Shown piece by piece: positions 8,813 to 16,617 of a stretch of DNA of 36,857 nt (position 1 is its first letter; the number at the start of each line of letters is the position of its first letter). The translations under genes were made by a program, and so were the position numbers. A model generated the notes under the pieces. It saw only the letters and a list, made by a program, of their open reading frames with translations. It ran no database searches and was not told the DNA's origin. The stretch spans positions 1-36,857 of the forward strand of contig JALNWH010000005.1 in NCBI GenBank assembly GCA_023230985.1. Direction: 5' to 3'. The DNA is from Bacillota bacterium (lineage in GTDB: Bacteria > Bacillota > Clostridia > Lutisporales > Lutisporaceae).

Positions 8813-8863
8813 ATGACGGAGAAAGGGAAAATAAAGCATATATTGGAGGTCGATTTAATATGA
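8813..8863 (+). CDS. Possible 16-residue leader peptide upstream of flgE
   Basis: An ATG at 8813 opens a 16-codon frame (MTEKGKIKHILEVDLI) whose TGA at 8861-8863 overlaps the flgE ATG at 8860-8862. An AGGAGG lies at 8793-8798, though the 14-nt spacing to this ATG is long. The same AGGAGG is 10 nt from TTG 8809, which is in frame with flgE and would give a 17-residue longer FlgE. The purpose of the second Shine-Dalgarno is open. I see no family relationship for the peptide, and it may be untranslated. Confidence 0.25.
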   Translation: MTEKGKIKHILEVDLI

Positions 8864-10296
8864 TGAGATCAATGTTTTCAGGTGTATCGGGGCTTAGAGC
8901 CCACCAGCTTAAAATGGACGTTATAGGTAATAATATTGCCAATGTAAATACCGTTGGTTATAAAGGAGAGAGAGCAAATTTCCAAGATGTATTCAGTCAA
9001 ACGATAAAGGGTGCAGGCTCTCCCCAATTAGGCAGAGGCGGCACAAATCCTCAACAGATAGGTTTAGGTATTTCTCTTTCATCCATTGATACTTTCCACG
9101 AAAGAGGAGCAGTACAAAGGACGGATAATAATACGGATATAGCAATAAACGGAGATGGATTTTTTATACTGTCCAATAGCGAAGACTTTTTAAGCAGAGC
9201 CTATACCAGAGCCGGTAACTTTTCCTTGGACGAGGAAGGAAATTTAGTTGCTTCAAATGGTTATAGAGTATTGGGATATATGGAAGATGAAACTAAAAAT
9301 ACAGGTTCAGGCAAACCGGTTTTAAAAGGCGTTATGGAAGGACTACAGATTTCCAAATCAAAATCTTTCCCTGCGAAAGCCTCTGATAAGGCTACATTTA
9401 CAGGTAATTTAAATAATAATTTGGCTATGATTGGTGAAAGTGTTAGCTTAGAAGACTTTTATACACCAAAAGAGGATTCATCGAAAACACCGCCAATTGC
9501 AGAGTTGAATCTTCCTGCTGAAATTGAATATAGAGAAACCACCTCAACTTTTTACGATAGTCTAGGCGGTCAACATAATATAAAGTTTATTTTTGTTAGA
9601 GGTCTAGGGGCTGATGGAGAAGGAATGGATTCTGATGATGACGATAAAGAAAGCACCTGGGGTGTTATAGTGCAAAATTTGGAGACCGGAGTGTTTTTTA
9701 ATACTGCAGACCCTACCGGAGATGATGAACCTGATTATGCTAATTTAGTTACCAATATTAGATTTACAAAAGAAGGATCATTATTAAAAGGAGAAGCTGA
9801 TTATGTAACGGAATTGGAATTGAACATTCCCGGTAAAAACGGTTCTGCAGACTTCGAAGTAAAGGTAGATTTATCCCAGCTTACAGCTTTTAGCAATGAA
9901 TCCAGTGCCTCCGTATCAAGTAAAAACGGTTATAAACAAGGATACTTAGATACCTTTAGCATAGGTCCTACAGGAGAAATATACGGTATTTTTACAAACG
10001 GACAAAGTAGGGTTATAGGTCAAATTGTTTTAGCGGCTTTTAAAAACCCTGCAGGTTTGGAAAAGACAGCAGAAAATATGTATCAAGTGACCCCTAACTC
10101 CGGTGATGCCATTTATGGCTTACCGGGAAGCAGCGGTTTGGGAGCATTAAATCCCGGGACATTGGAGATGTCCAATGTGGATATATCAAGAGAATTTACA
10201 GAAATGATAAGCACCCAAAGGGGTTTCCAAGCCAACTCCAGAATTATAACCACATCAGATGAAATGCTTCAAGAACTGGTAAATATGAAACGATAG
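8860..10296 (+). CDS. flgE: Flagellar hook protein FlgE
   Basis: FlgE polymerises into the hook, the universal joint. The N-terminus MMRSMFSGVSGLRAHQLKMD and the following NNIANVNTVGYKGERANFQD are the rod/hook family signature. A middle variable region (about 150-380) forms the outer domains, and the C-terminus (LEMSNVDISREFTEMISTQR then NSRIITTSDEMLQELVNMKR) forms the D0 helix. Start ATG 8860 is 9 nt after GGAGGT (8845-8850), giving 478 aa. An upstream in-frame TTG at 8809 also has an AGGAGG, but would place non-conserved residues before the conserved start. Confidence 0.97.
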   Translation: MMRSMFSGVSGLRAHQLKMDVIGNNIANVNTVGYKGERANFQDVFSQTIKGAGSPQLGRGGTNPQQIGLGISLSSIDTFHERGAVQRTDNNTDIAINGDGFFILSNSEDFLSRAYTRAGNFSLDEEGNLVASNGYRVLGYMEDETKNTGSGKPVLKGVMEGLQISKSKSFPAKASDKATFTGNLNNNLAMIGESVSLEDFYTPKEDSSKTPPIAELNLPAEIEYRETTSTFYDSLGGQHNIKFIFVRGLGADGEGMDSDDDDKESTWGVIVQNLETGVFFNTADPTGDDEPDYANLVTNIRFTKEGSLLKGEADYVTELELNIPGKNGSADFEVKVDLSQLTAFSNESSASVSSKNGYKQGYLDTFSIGPTGEIYGIFTNGQSRVIGQIVLAAFKNPAGLEKTAENMYQVTPNSGDAIYGLPGSSGLGALNPGTLEMSNVDISREFTEMISTQRGFQANSRIITTSDEMLQELVNMKR

Positions 10297-10301
10297 TTTT
10301 T

Positions 10302-10333
10302 AACAGCCCCTGGGCTGCGGCTCAGGGGCTGTT
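10302..10333 (+). promoter_or_regulatory. Strong GC-rich hairpin with UNCG-type tetraloop after flgE
   Basis: AACAGCCCCTG at 10302-10312 is the exact reverse complement of CAGGGGCTGTT at 10323-10333. The stem continues inward with a G-U pair and two G-C pairs to close on a UGCG loop (C10315-UGCG-G10320), the classic C(UNCG)G tetraloop. The hairpin starts 5 nt after the flgE stop and is by far the most GC-rich local structure in the flagellar region. No T-tract follows (ATAAAAGG), so full intrinsic termination is unlikely. mRNA 3'-end protection or processing between flgE and flbD-motAB is a plausible role. Confidence 0.8.
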
Positions 10334-10351
10334 ATAAAAGGATGTGAATAT

Positions 10352-10561
10352 ATGATTAAGGTTACAAGATTAAATAACAAAGAATATTTTATTAATTTTG
10401 ATTTGATAGAAACATTGGAAGAAACACCGGATACGGTTATAACATTAAGAGACGGCAAAAAATTTGTTGTCGTTGAATCGGTAGAAGAAGTGATTCAACG
10501 AATTATAGAGTTTAAAAGAAGGGTAAACGATCTTCCGAAAATAATAAAACATGAATTATAA
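10352..10561 (+). CDS. swrD: Flagellar FlbD family protein (SwrD)
   Basis: This 69-residue protein matches the FlbD/YlzI/SwrD family in size and in the run of beta strands IKVTRLNNKEYFINFDLIE, followed by TPDTVITLRDGKKFVV and a C-terminal helix. In Bacillus subtilis SwrD increases flagellar torque needed for swarming. In this genome it sits directly before the stator genes motA-motB, consistent with such a role. ATG 10352 follows AAAGGATGTG. It lies just downstream of the flgE hairpin. Confidence 0.9.
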   Translation: MIKVTRLNNKEYFINFDLIETLEETPDTVITLRDGKKFVVVESVEEVIQRIIEFKRRVNDLPKIIKHEL

Positions 10562-10583
10562 TGCTTGAAAAGAGGTGACAGAA

Positions 10584-11375
10584 TTGGATTTTGCATCTTT
10601 TGGCGGATTGATTTTAGGTATTTTCTTTATAATTTATACAATTATGGGCAGCGGTAGTCTTATGGGTTATGTTGATTTTTATTCCGTACTTGTAACTTTT
10701 GGCGGCACCTTTGCCGCAACAACCTTTGCATTTCCTTTAAACAGCTTAAAGGAAGGCTTTATTGCACTAAGGCATGTGTTTTTTTATAAAGAATTAAATG
10801 CTGAGGCTGTTATAAAAATAATTATTGATTTGGCCAATATAGCTAGAAAAGATGGATTACTAGCTTTAGAAGAAGCAGTACTGGAACTTAAAGATGAATT
10901 TTTGCAAAAGGGAATTATGCTTATTGTCGATGGAACCGATCCGGAACTAGTGCGAAATATACTGGAAACAGAATTAGCTTTTATTGAAGAAAGACACGGG
11001 GGGAACCAGAATGTATTTGAGACTATGGGTACATTAGGTCCCGGATTCGGAATGATAGGTACCTTAATAGGCTTAATTAATATGTTGGCAAATCTAAAGG
11101 ACCCATCTTCTGTTGGCCCTAATATGGCTGTTGCAATAGTAACTACTTTTTACGGGTCTATGATAGCCAATTTATTTTGCATTCCCGTTGTTAATAAGCT
11201 GAAGATTAGAAGTTCTCAAGAAATATTGATGAAAGAAGTTACTTTAGAGGGAATGTTGTCTATTCAAGCAGGAGAGAATCCCAGAATTATAGAAGAAAAA
11301 CTGAAAGCATTTTTATCTCCTAGAATGAGAAACAATCTAAAGAAGGGAAAAGAAGAAGACGAAGGAGAAGAATAA
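10584..11375 (+). CDS. motA: Flagellar stator protein MotA
   Basis: MotA is the ion-channel subunit that pushes on FliG. Four hydrophobic segments are visible, at about residues 5-22, 33-50, 150-170 and 181-204. Between the second and third lies a cytoplasmic loop with IARKDGLLALEEA (86-98). TLGPGFGMIGTLIGL (150-164) holds the conserved TM3 proline, Pro153. Start TTG 10584 is 6 nt after AGAGGTG, giving 263 aa; GTG 10575 lies inside the Shine-Dalgarno. Placement within the fla/che operon rather than in a separate unit is a clostridial trait. Confidence 0.95.
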   Translation: MDFASFGGLILGIFFIIYTIMGSGSLMGYVDFYSVLVTFGGTFAATTFAFPLNSLKEGFIALRHVFFYKELNAEAVIKIIIDLANIARKDGLLALEEAVLELKDEFLQKGIMLIVDGTDPELVRNILETELAFIEERHGGNQNVFETMGTLGPGFGMIGTLIGLINMLANLKDPSSVGPNMAVAIVTTFYGSMIANLFCIPVVNKLKIRSSQEILMKEVTLEGMLSIQAGENPRIIEEKLKAFLSPRMRNNLKKGKEEDEGEE

Positions 11376-11377
11376 AA

Positions 11378-12127
11378 ATGGCAAGAAAAAAAAAGAAAGT
11401 CGAAGGAAGTAGTGGTTCGCCTGCATGGATGGCCACATATGGTGATTTAGTCACTTTATTGTTATGTTTTTTTGTTTTGCTATTCTCAATGTCTACAATA
11501 GATAATCAAAAATTTAAAGCTATAATTACTTCAATGAAAGGCTCTTTAGGTGTGTTGGATTCCGGAATAATCGTAGAAATGAAAGAAATTGAAACAACCT
11601 TACCCGGAGACGTTATAGAAGAAGAGCAAGAAGAGTTTAAAAAAATTTATCAAGAACTAAAAGATTTTCTGGAAGAGAACGGTTTAGATAATAGTGTAAC
11701 ACTAAGTCTTGATGAAAGAGGCTTACTTATAAGGTTTTTAGATACAGTATTATTTGACTTTGGGAGAGCTGAAATCAAAGATGAAGCTAAGTATATAATT
11801 AATATGATATCCGATGTAATAAAAGATAGCGGCAAACCTATGAGGATAGAAGGTCATACAGACAATGTACCTATAAGCACAAGTAGATTTCCTTCAAATT
11901 GGGAACTGTCAACTACAAGAGCAGTAAATGTAGTTAAATATGTAATAGAATTAAATGATATAGAACCTTGGCGTATTTCTGCGGCTGGGTATGGTGAATA
12001 CCACCCAATAGATACAAATGAAACGTCAATAGGAAGGCAAAACAATCGCCGAGTTGATATAGTAATATTAAGGAGAGAAGCCGAGGAAGTCTCGATTAAC
12101 AGTATTGGAGGATTTAATTATGAATAA
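11378..12127 (+). CDS. motB: Flagellar stator protein MotB
   Basis: MotB pairs with MotA and anchors the stator to peptidoglycan. A basic N-terminus precedes PAWMATYGDLVTLLLCFFVL, in which Asp23 is the ion-carrying residue of the single membrane helix (about 18-40). The C-terminal OmpA-like domain (about 105-240) shows IEGHTDNVPIS, SNWELSTTRA and GYGEYHPIDTNET, followed by RQNNRRVDIVI, all typical peptidoglycan-binding motifs. ATG 11378 starts 2 nt after the motA stop and MotB overlaps fliL by 8 nt. Confidence 0.97.
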   Translation: MARKKKKVEGSSGSPAWMATYGDLVTLLLCFFVLLFSMSTIDNQKFKAIITSMKGSLGVLDSGIIVEMKEIETTLPGDVIEEEQEEFKKIYQELKDFLEENGLDNSVTLSLDERGLLIRFLDTVLFDFGRAEIKDEAKYIINMISDVIKDSGKPMRIEGHTDNVPISTSRFPSNWELSTTRAVNVVKYVIELNDIEPWRISAAGYGEYHPIDTNETSIGRQNNRRVDIVILRREAEEVSINSIGGFNYE

Positions 12128-12548
12128 GAAAATACTTTTGATAATAATTGCAGTTATTCTTTTAATTGTAATTATTTCAGGTATAGTTTTTATCATTGTA
12201 TCGACAAAATTATCAAGTTCCAAAGAAGAAGTTTTAAAAGTTGACAAAAAAATAGTCATGTACGAGTTTGATGAATCCTTTGTTACTAATGTAAAAGATA
12301 GTAAGAAGATTTTAAAGACAGTAATAGAAGTAGAATTAGCAAATAAAAAGATTGAAGAATTAGTAAGAGCTAGAGAATCAGAGATTAGAAACGAAATATA
12401 TTTGATTCTAAGATCTAAAAGAGAAGAAGACTTTGAGGGTGCTGAAGGCCAAATCAAACTTCAAAAAGAAATAACGGATGGAATAAAAAATATTATCAAA
12501 ACGGAAAATGTTTTAAATGTATATTTTCGAGAATTCATAATTCAATAA
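12120..12548 (+). CDS. fliL: Flagellar basal body-associated protein FliL
   Basis: FliL is a single-pass membrane protein that supports stator function around the MotAB units. It is 142 aa with one N-terminal membrane helix (about residues 4-29) after a short MNKK. The extracytoplasmic domain begins about residue 30 and includes YEFDESFVTNVKD and KTVIEVELANKKI, typical of the family. ATG 12120 is 8 nt after GGAGG (12107-12111), inside the motB 3' end; TTG 12105 upstream has no ribosome-binding site. It is followed by fliM. Confidence 0.93.
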   Translation: MNKKILLIIIAVILLIVIISGIVFIIVSTKLSSSKEEVLKVDKKIVMYEFDESFVTNVKDSKKILKTVIEVELANKKIEELVRARESEIRNEIYLILRSKREEDFEGAEGQIKLQKEITDGIKNIIKTENVLNVYFREFIIQ

Positions 12549-12562
12549 GGTAGGTGGAAGCC

Positions 12563-13558
12563 TTGTCTGAAGTATTATCACAAAGTGAAATAGATGCACT
12601 GTTAAACGCTTTGAACACGGGCGAACTTGATGTAAAAGGGATAAAGGATGAAAAAGAAGAAAAGAAGATAAAGAATTACGATTTTAAAATACCTAATAAA
12701 TTTGCAAAGGATCAACTTAGAACACTACAAATGATTCATGAAAACTTTTCTAGACTTTTGCAAACTTATTTATCCGGTTTTTTAAGAGCGTTAGTTCAAG
12801 TAGAGGTTGAATCCGTGGATCAATTAACTTACTATGAATTTAGTAATTCTATGCCAAATCCATCTACACTCGGTATAGTTGACTTTTTACCCCTTAAAGG
12901 TTCTGTTTTAATTGAGATAAGCCAAAGTATCAGCTTTTCAATGATTGAAAGGGTTTTAGGCGGGACAGGTGATGCTTTTGAAAGAACAAGAGGATTTACC
13001 GAAATTGAATTGACTTTAATAGAAAAAGTATTTGGTCAGATACTCAATTATTTAAAAGACCCTTGGAAAAACGTAATAGATTTAAAACCTAAGTTAATAA
13101 ATATTGAAACAAATACACAGTTTGCACAAATAATTTCACCTAATGAAACCATTGCATTGATTACACTAAGTTTAAGCATAGGAGCAACTGAAGGTATGAT
13201 GCATATTTGCATACCGCATTTAGTTATTGAACCTATAATATCGAAATTAAGTACGAAATTTTGGTTTTCAGGTATTTCCAAAGATATAACTGAAGGCAGT
13301 ATAAAACATATAGAAAAAAGGATAGAAACTACATTGCTACCTATTTCCGTGATTTTAGGTAATTGTAATTTAACTGTCAAAGATATAATAAACTTGCAAA
13401 AAGGTGATGTGGTACATTTAAATAAATCAATAAACAATCAAATGAAAATACTTGTTGGCAATAAGTTGAAGTTTTATGGTACACCGGGTGTTATAAAAAA
13501 TAAACTGGCAGTTAAGGTAACAAAAGTTGAAAAGAAGGGAGATGAATTAAATGAGTGA
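12563..13558 (+). CDS. fliM: Flagellar motor switch protein FliM
   Basis: FliM is the C-ring protein that binds phosphorylated CheY and FliG. The N-terminal LSQSEIDALL is the CheY-binding peptide. The middle CheC-like domain (about 40-225) includes YYEFSNSMPNPSTLGIVDF, and the C-terminal SpoA/FliN-like domain covers about 245-325. Start TTG 12563 is 5 nt after AGGTGG and gives MSEVLSQSEIDALL, 331 aa; the in-frame GTG at 12554 lies within that Shine-Dalgarno. The stop overlaps fliY by 8 nt. Confidence 0.97.
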   Translation: MSEVLSQSEIDALLNALNTGELDVKGIKDEKEEKKIKNYDFKIPNKFAKDQLRTLQMIHENFSRLLQTYLSGFLRALVQVEVESVDQLTYYEFSNSMPNPSTLGIVDFLPLKGSVLIEISQSISFSMIERVLGGTGDAFERTRGFTEIELTLIEKVFGQILNYLKDPWKNVIDLKPKLINIETNTQFAQIISPNETIALITLSLSIGATEGMMHICIPHLVIEPIISKLSTKFWFSGISKDITEGSIKHIEKRIETTLLPISVILGNCNLTVKDIINLQKGDVVHLNKSINNQMKILVGNKLKFYGTPGVIKNKLAVKVTKVEKKGDELNE

Positions 13559-14681
13559 AATGCTATCCCAAGAAGAAATTGATGCTTTGTTAAAAGGCAA
13601 TGATACTTCAGCAGATGAGCAAAGCAATAGTGATATAATGCAATTGACGTCTGAAGAAATTGATGCCTTAGGCGAAATTGGAAATATAAGCATGGGAACA
13701 TCTGCTACTACATTGTTTACATTGCTTAATAATAAAGTGACAATTACAACTCCTAAAGTAACCGTTATGACTTGGGATGATTTAATAGTTAAATATCCAT
13801 TGCCCTATGTAGGTGTTAAGGTTGAATATACTGAAGGTTTAGCAGGCACAAACTTATTAGTATTAAAAGAAGAAGACGTAAGAATAATAACTGATTTAAT
13901 GATGGGTGGCACCGGAGAAGACACTACTGAAGAAATATCCGACTTACATTTAAGTGCAATAAGTGAAGCAATGAACCAGATGGTTGGATCATCATGTACA
14001 TCTTTATCTACTATGTTTAAAAAGAATATTAATATTTCGCCACCAAAGGCTTATATTATAAGATTTGAAGAAGGATTACCTGAAGATTTGATTGATAAGG
14101 GTGTTATTGTAAAAATTGCTTTTAAAATGATTGTTGAGGGTTTTATTGACAGTGAAATAATGCAACTGATACCATTTGATTTTGCAAAAGATATGGTTAA
14201 TAATTTAATTTCATTGCAAGAAACTACAAAAGAAAATGAGAATAATATAAAAGAGAAGGAAAAACCGGAAATAAGTCGAATTAAAACAGAGGATATACAA
14301 ATGGTTAAATCTGATATTATGGATTCTCGGTTTGACGGCAGTATGGAAAAGGATTCGGTGCCTATAAGTGTTCAACCGGTACAATTTCAGTCCTTTGATA
14401 AACAAGAAACAGCAGGTAGTAAAGAGAATATAGATTTAATAATGGATGTACCTTTGGAAGTGAGTGTCGAACTTGGTAGGACAAAAAAATTAATAAAAGA
14501 GATATTGGAGTTTGGGCCCGGAAGTGTAATAGAATTAGATAGATTAGCCGGTGAGCCTGTTGATATTATTGTGAACGGTAAGTTTATTGCAAAAGGTGAA
14601 GTAGTTGTCATTGATGAAAGTTTTGGAGTTAGAATAACAGACATTGTTAGCCCTAGTAAAAGACTGGTTAGAGAATTGTAG
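13551..14681 (+). CDS. fliY: Flagellar switch phosphatase FliY
   Basis: FliY is the Gram-positive C-ring protein that fuses a CheC-like CheY-P phosphatase with a FliN domain. Residues 5-14 LSQEEIDALL form the CheY-binding peptide. The phosphatase domain carries two active sites with Glu42/Asn45 (GEIGN, with Pro68 in place) and Glu139/Asn142 (SEAMNQM). A low-complexity linker covers about 217-290, and the FliN/SpoA domain covers about 294-376, with FGPGSVIELDRLAGEPVDI. At 376 aa it is the usual FliY length, much longer than FliN. ATG 13551 follows AAGGGAGATG. Confidence 0.97.
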   Translation: MSEMLSQEEIDALLKGNDTSADEQSNSDIMQLTSEEIDALGEIGNISMGTSATTLFTLLNNKVTITTPKVTVMTWDDLIVKYPLPYVGVKVEYTEGLAGTNLLVLKEEDVRIITDLMMGGTGEDTTEEISDLHLSAISEAMNQMVGSSCTSLSTMFKKNINISPPKAYIIRFEEGLPEDLIDKGVIVKIAFKMIVEGFIDSEIMQLIPFDFAKDMVNNLISLQETTKENENNIKEKEKPEISRIKTEDIQMVKSDIMDSRFDGSMEKDSVPISVQPVQFQSFDKQETAGSKENIDLIMDVPLEVSVELGRTKKLIKEILEFGPGSVIELDRLAGEPVDIIVNGKFIAKGEVVVIDESFGVRITDIVSPSKRLVREL

Positions 14682-14712
14682 TATAATAAGCATATTCGAG
14701 GGAGGATAAAAA

Positions 14713-15075
14713 ATGGCAAATGGAATTCTTATTGTTGATGATGCAGCTTTTATGAGAATGATGATAAAGGATGTATTAACAAAGAATGGATTTACAATAG
14801 CAGGTGAAGCTGAAAACGGTGTTAAAGCAATAGATGCATTTAAAGAATCCAGTCCTGATTTAGTTATTATGGATATAACAATGCCGGAGATGGATGGAAT
14901 TCAAGCTGTTAAGGAAATAAAAAAGCTCGATAATTCAGCAAGAATAATAATGTGTTCTGCTATGGGACAACAAGCTATGGTTATAGAGGCAATACAAGCA
15001 GGAGCAAAGGATTTTATTGTAAAACCGTTTCAACCTGAAAGAATAGTTGAAGCTGTAAAAAAGGTATTAGGGTAG
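14713..15075 (+). CDS. cheY: Chemotaxis response regulator CheY
   Basis: This is a stand-alone receiver domain of 120 aa. Asp9 and Asp10 form the acidic pocket, Asp54 (VIMDITMPEMDG) is the phosphoacceptor, Ser82 the switch hydroxyl and Lys104 (FIVKPF) the conserved lysine. CheA phosphorylates CheY, which then binds FliM/FliY; FliY and CheC dephosphorylate it. It sits between fliY and fliO exactly as in Bacillus. ATG 14713 follows GAGGGAGGAT. Confidence 0.97.
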   Translation: MANGILIVDDAAFMRMMIKDVLTKNGFTIAGEAENGVKAIDAFKESSPDLVIMDITMPEMDGIQAVKEIKKLDNSARIIMCSAMGQQAMVIEAIQAGAKDFIVKPFQPERIVEAVKKVLG

Positions 15076-15078
15076 TTT

Positions 15079-15576
15079 ATGTATGGTTATTATATATTTT
15101 TTTTAACTCAAATAAACATTTTTTTTGGCAGTATTTTAGATAAAGATTCAAACATGAGTTTTTTTATGGGTCTTATGAAGATAATGTATATCTTAATAGT
15201 ATTCTTAATTATATTATGTGCCAGCTATTATCTATCAAGGTTTATAGCTAGAAAAAATTTTGGTAAGAACAAAATAATGAAACTTGTTGAAACACTTTCC
15301 CTAGGTTATGACAGAAATGTTTATATAATTAGAATCGGGGAGAATTACTTTTTGATATCGTCTACACAAAAAAATATAAACTTCTTATATAAATTATCTG
15401 AAGAAGATATTAAAAATGCAATATTAGAACAAAAAAAAGGTTCCGACTTTAAATTTGACAATATACTTAGTGACGTTAATGATGAAGCAAGTTATGATGT
15501 AGAAGGAAAAAATCAGGAAAGTATTACAAACAGTATATTTAAGGTTATAAAAAAAATTAGAGGTAGAAATGACTAA
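15079..15576 (+). CDS. fliO: Flagellar biosynthesis protein FliO (FliZ-type)
   Basis: FliO is a small membrane protein that helps assemble the FliP export ring. The protein is 165 aa with a hydrophobic N-terminus and one strong membrane helix at about residues 33-51. A basic turn (RFIARKNFGKNK) and the FliO-type domain with LVETLSLGYDRNVYIIRI and then YFLISS follow. The C-terminal tail is charged and variable. It overlaps fliP by 8 nt. The assignment rests on this domain and on cheY-fliO-fliP order. Confidence 0.9.
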   Translation: MYGYYIFFLTQINIFFGSILDKDSNMSFFMGLMKIMYILIVFLIILCASYYLSRFIARKNFGKNKIMKLVETLSLGYDRNVYIIRIGENYFLISSTQKNINFLYKLSEEDIKNAILEQKKGSDFKFDNILSDVNDEASYDVEGKNQESITNSIFKVIKKIRGRND

Positions 15577-16330
15577 AAAATTGTTTTTTTTGATATTATT
15601 TATAACTATATTATTGGTTGCTATTACGGGCAGCGTAGCTGCACAACCGGAGATCCCTGTACCAAGTATAGATTTAAATATAAAACCTGCAGAATCGCCG
15701 GGCGAAATAGCATTGAGTCTTCAAATATTGTTCTTGCTTACAATCTTGTCTTTGGCGCCTGCTTTGTTAATAATGGTTACATCCTTTACAAGGATAATTA
15801 TAGTATTGAGTTTTACAAGGAGTGCTGTCGGGGTTCAACAGATGCCGCCTAACCAAGCTTTAATTGGATTGGCATTATTTCTTACGTTTTTTATCATGTC
15901 CCCGGTAATTGCTGAAGTAAATGAAACTGCCCTACAGCCATATATGAATCAAGAAATAGAGCAAGAAACGGCAATTAAAAGAGTTTTAGAGCCAGTACGG
16001 AGGTTTATGTTTAAATATACTAGGGAAAAAGACCTAGCCCTTTTTTTAAAGCTTAGTGATATTGAAAGTGCATTGGAGTTTGACGATATACCTACAACAG
16101 CTTTGATTCCGGCATTTATTATATCTGAAATGAAAACGGCCTTTGAAATGGGTTTTTTCCTTTACGTTCCTTTTTTAATTATTGATATGGTTGTTGCAAG
16201 CACTTTAATGTCTATGGGAATGATGATGTTACCTCCGGTGATGATATCACTGCCATTTAAAATTTTATTATTTGTTATGGTTGATGGTTGGAACCTTATC
16301 ATTAAGTCTTTACTTTTAGGTTTCAGCTAA
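15569..16330 (+). CDS. fliP: Flagellar export gate protein FliP
   Basis: FliP forms the core pentamer of the type III export gate with FliQ and FliR. The 253-residue protein starts with a cleavable-looking signal peptide (about residues 1-25, ending near VAAQP). Membrane helices follow with the signature LLIMVTSFTRIIIVLSFTR and VGVQQMPPNQALIGLALF, then LMSMGMMMLPPVMISLPFK and a last helix ending DGWNLIIKSLLLGF. Start ATG 15569 lies within fliO, behind AGAGGTAG. fliQ follows 13 nt later. Confidence 0.97.
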   Translation: MTKKLFFLILFITILLVAITGSVAAQPEIPVPSIDLNIKPAESPGEIALSLQILFLLTILSLAPALLIMVTSFTRIIIVLSFTRSAVGVQQMPPNQALIGLALFLTFFIMSPVIAEVNETALQPYMNQEIEQETAIKRVLEPVRRFMFKYTREKDLALFLKLSDIESALEFDDIPTTALIPAFIISEMKTAFEMGFFLYVPFLIIDMVVASTLMSMGMMMLPPVMISLPFKILLFVMVDGWNLIIKSLLLGFS

Positions 16331-16343
16331 TGGAGGTGGTAAT

Positions 16344-16613
16344 GTGGATCATGGTATAATTATTGATTTGGCTCAAAGAGCAATTACTGTAGCCTTGATG
16401 ATAAGTGCTCCAATGCTAGGCTTATCTTTATTAGTAGGGTTAATGGTAAGTATTATACAAGCAACTACTCAGATACAGGAGCCTACTTTATCATTTATAC
16501 CTAAAATTATTACAATTTTTTTAACTTTGCTTATTTTTGGCCCTTGGATGGGAAATATAATAACCGAATTTACGATAAATTTATATGAAAATATATATCG
16601 GTATATAAGGTAG
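16344..16613 (+). CDS. fliQ: Flagellar export gate protein FliQ
   Basis: FliQ is the small two-helix subunit that wraps around the FliP/FliR gate. At 89 aa it has the family length, with helices at about 13-38 and 50-72, plus the conserved SIIQATTQIQEPTLSFIPK. The start is GTG 16344 behind GGAGGTGG; an ATG at 16342 is in another frame. It ends 4 nt before fliR. Confidence 0.96.
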   Translation: MDHGIIIDLAQRAITVALMISAPMLGLSLLVGLMVSIIQATTQIQEPTLSFIPKIITIFLTLLIFGPWMGNIITEFTINLYENIYRYIR

Positions 16614-16617
16614 AATA

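Noticed and set aside
8809..8859. N-terminal extension of FlgE from TTG 8809
   Set aside because: The conserved hook/rod family start (MMRSMFSGVSGL) begins at ATG 8860 with its own GGAGGT; the extension is not family-like. The extra AGGAGG is kept as a finding only.
10297..10351. Intrinsic terminator after flgE
   Set aside because: The hairpin is strong, but ATAAAAGG follows instead of a T-run, and the flanks do not form a terminator on the other strand.
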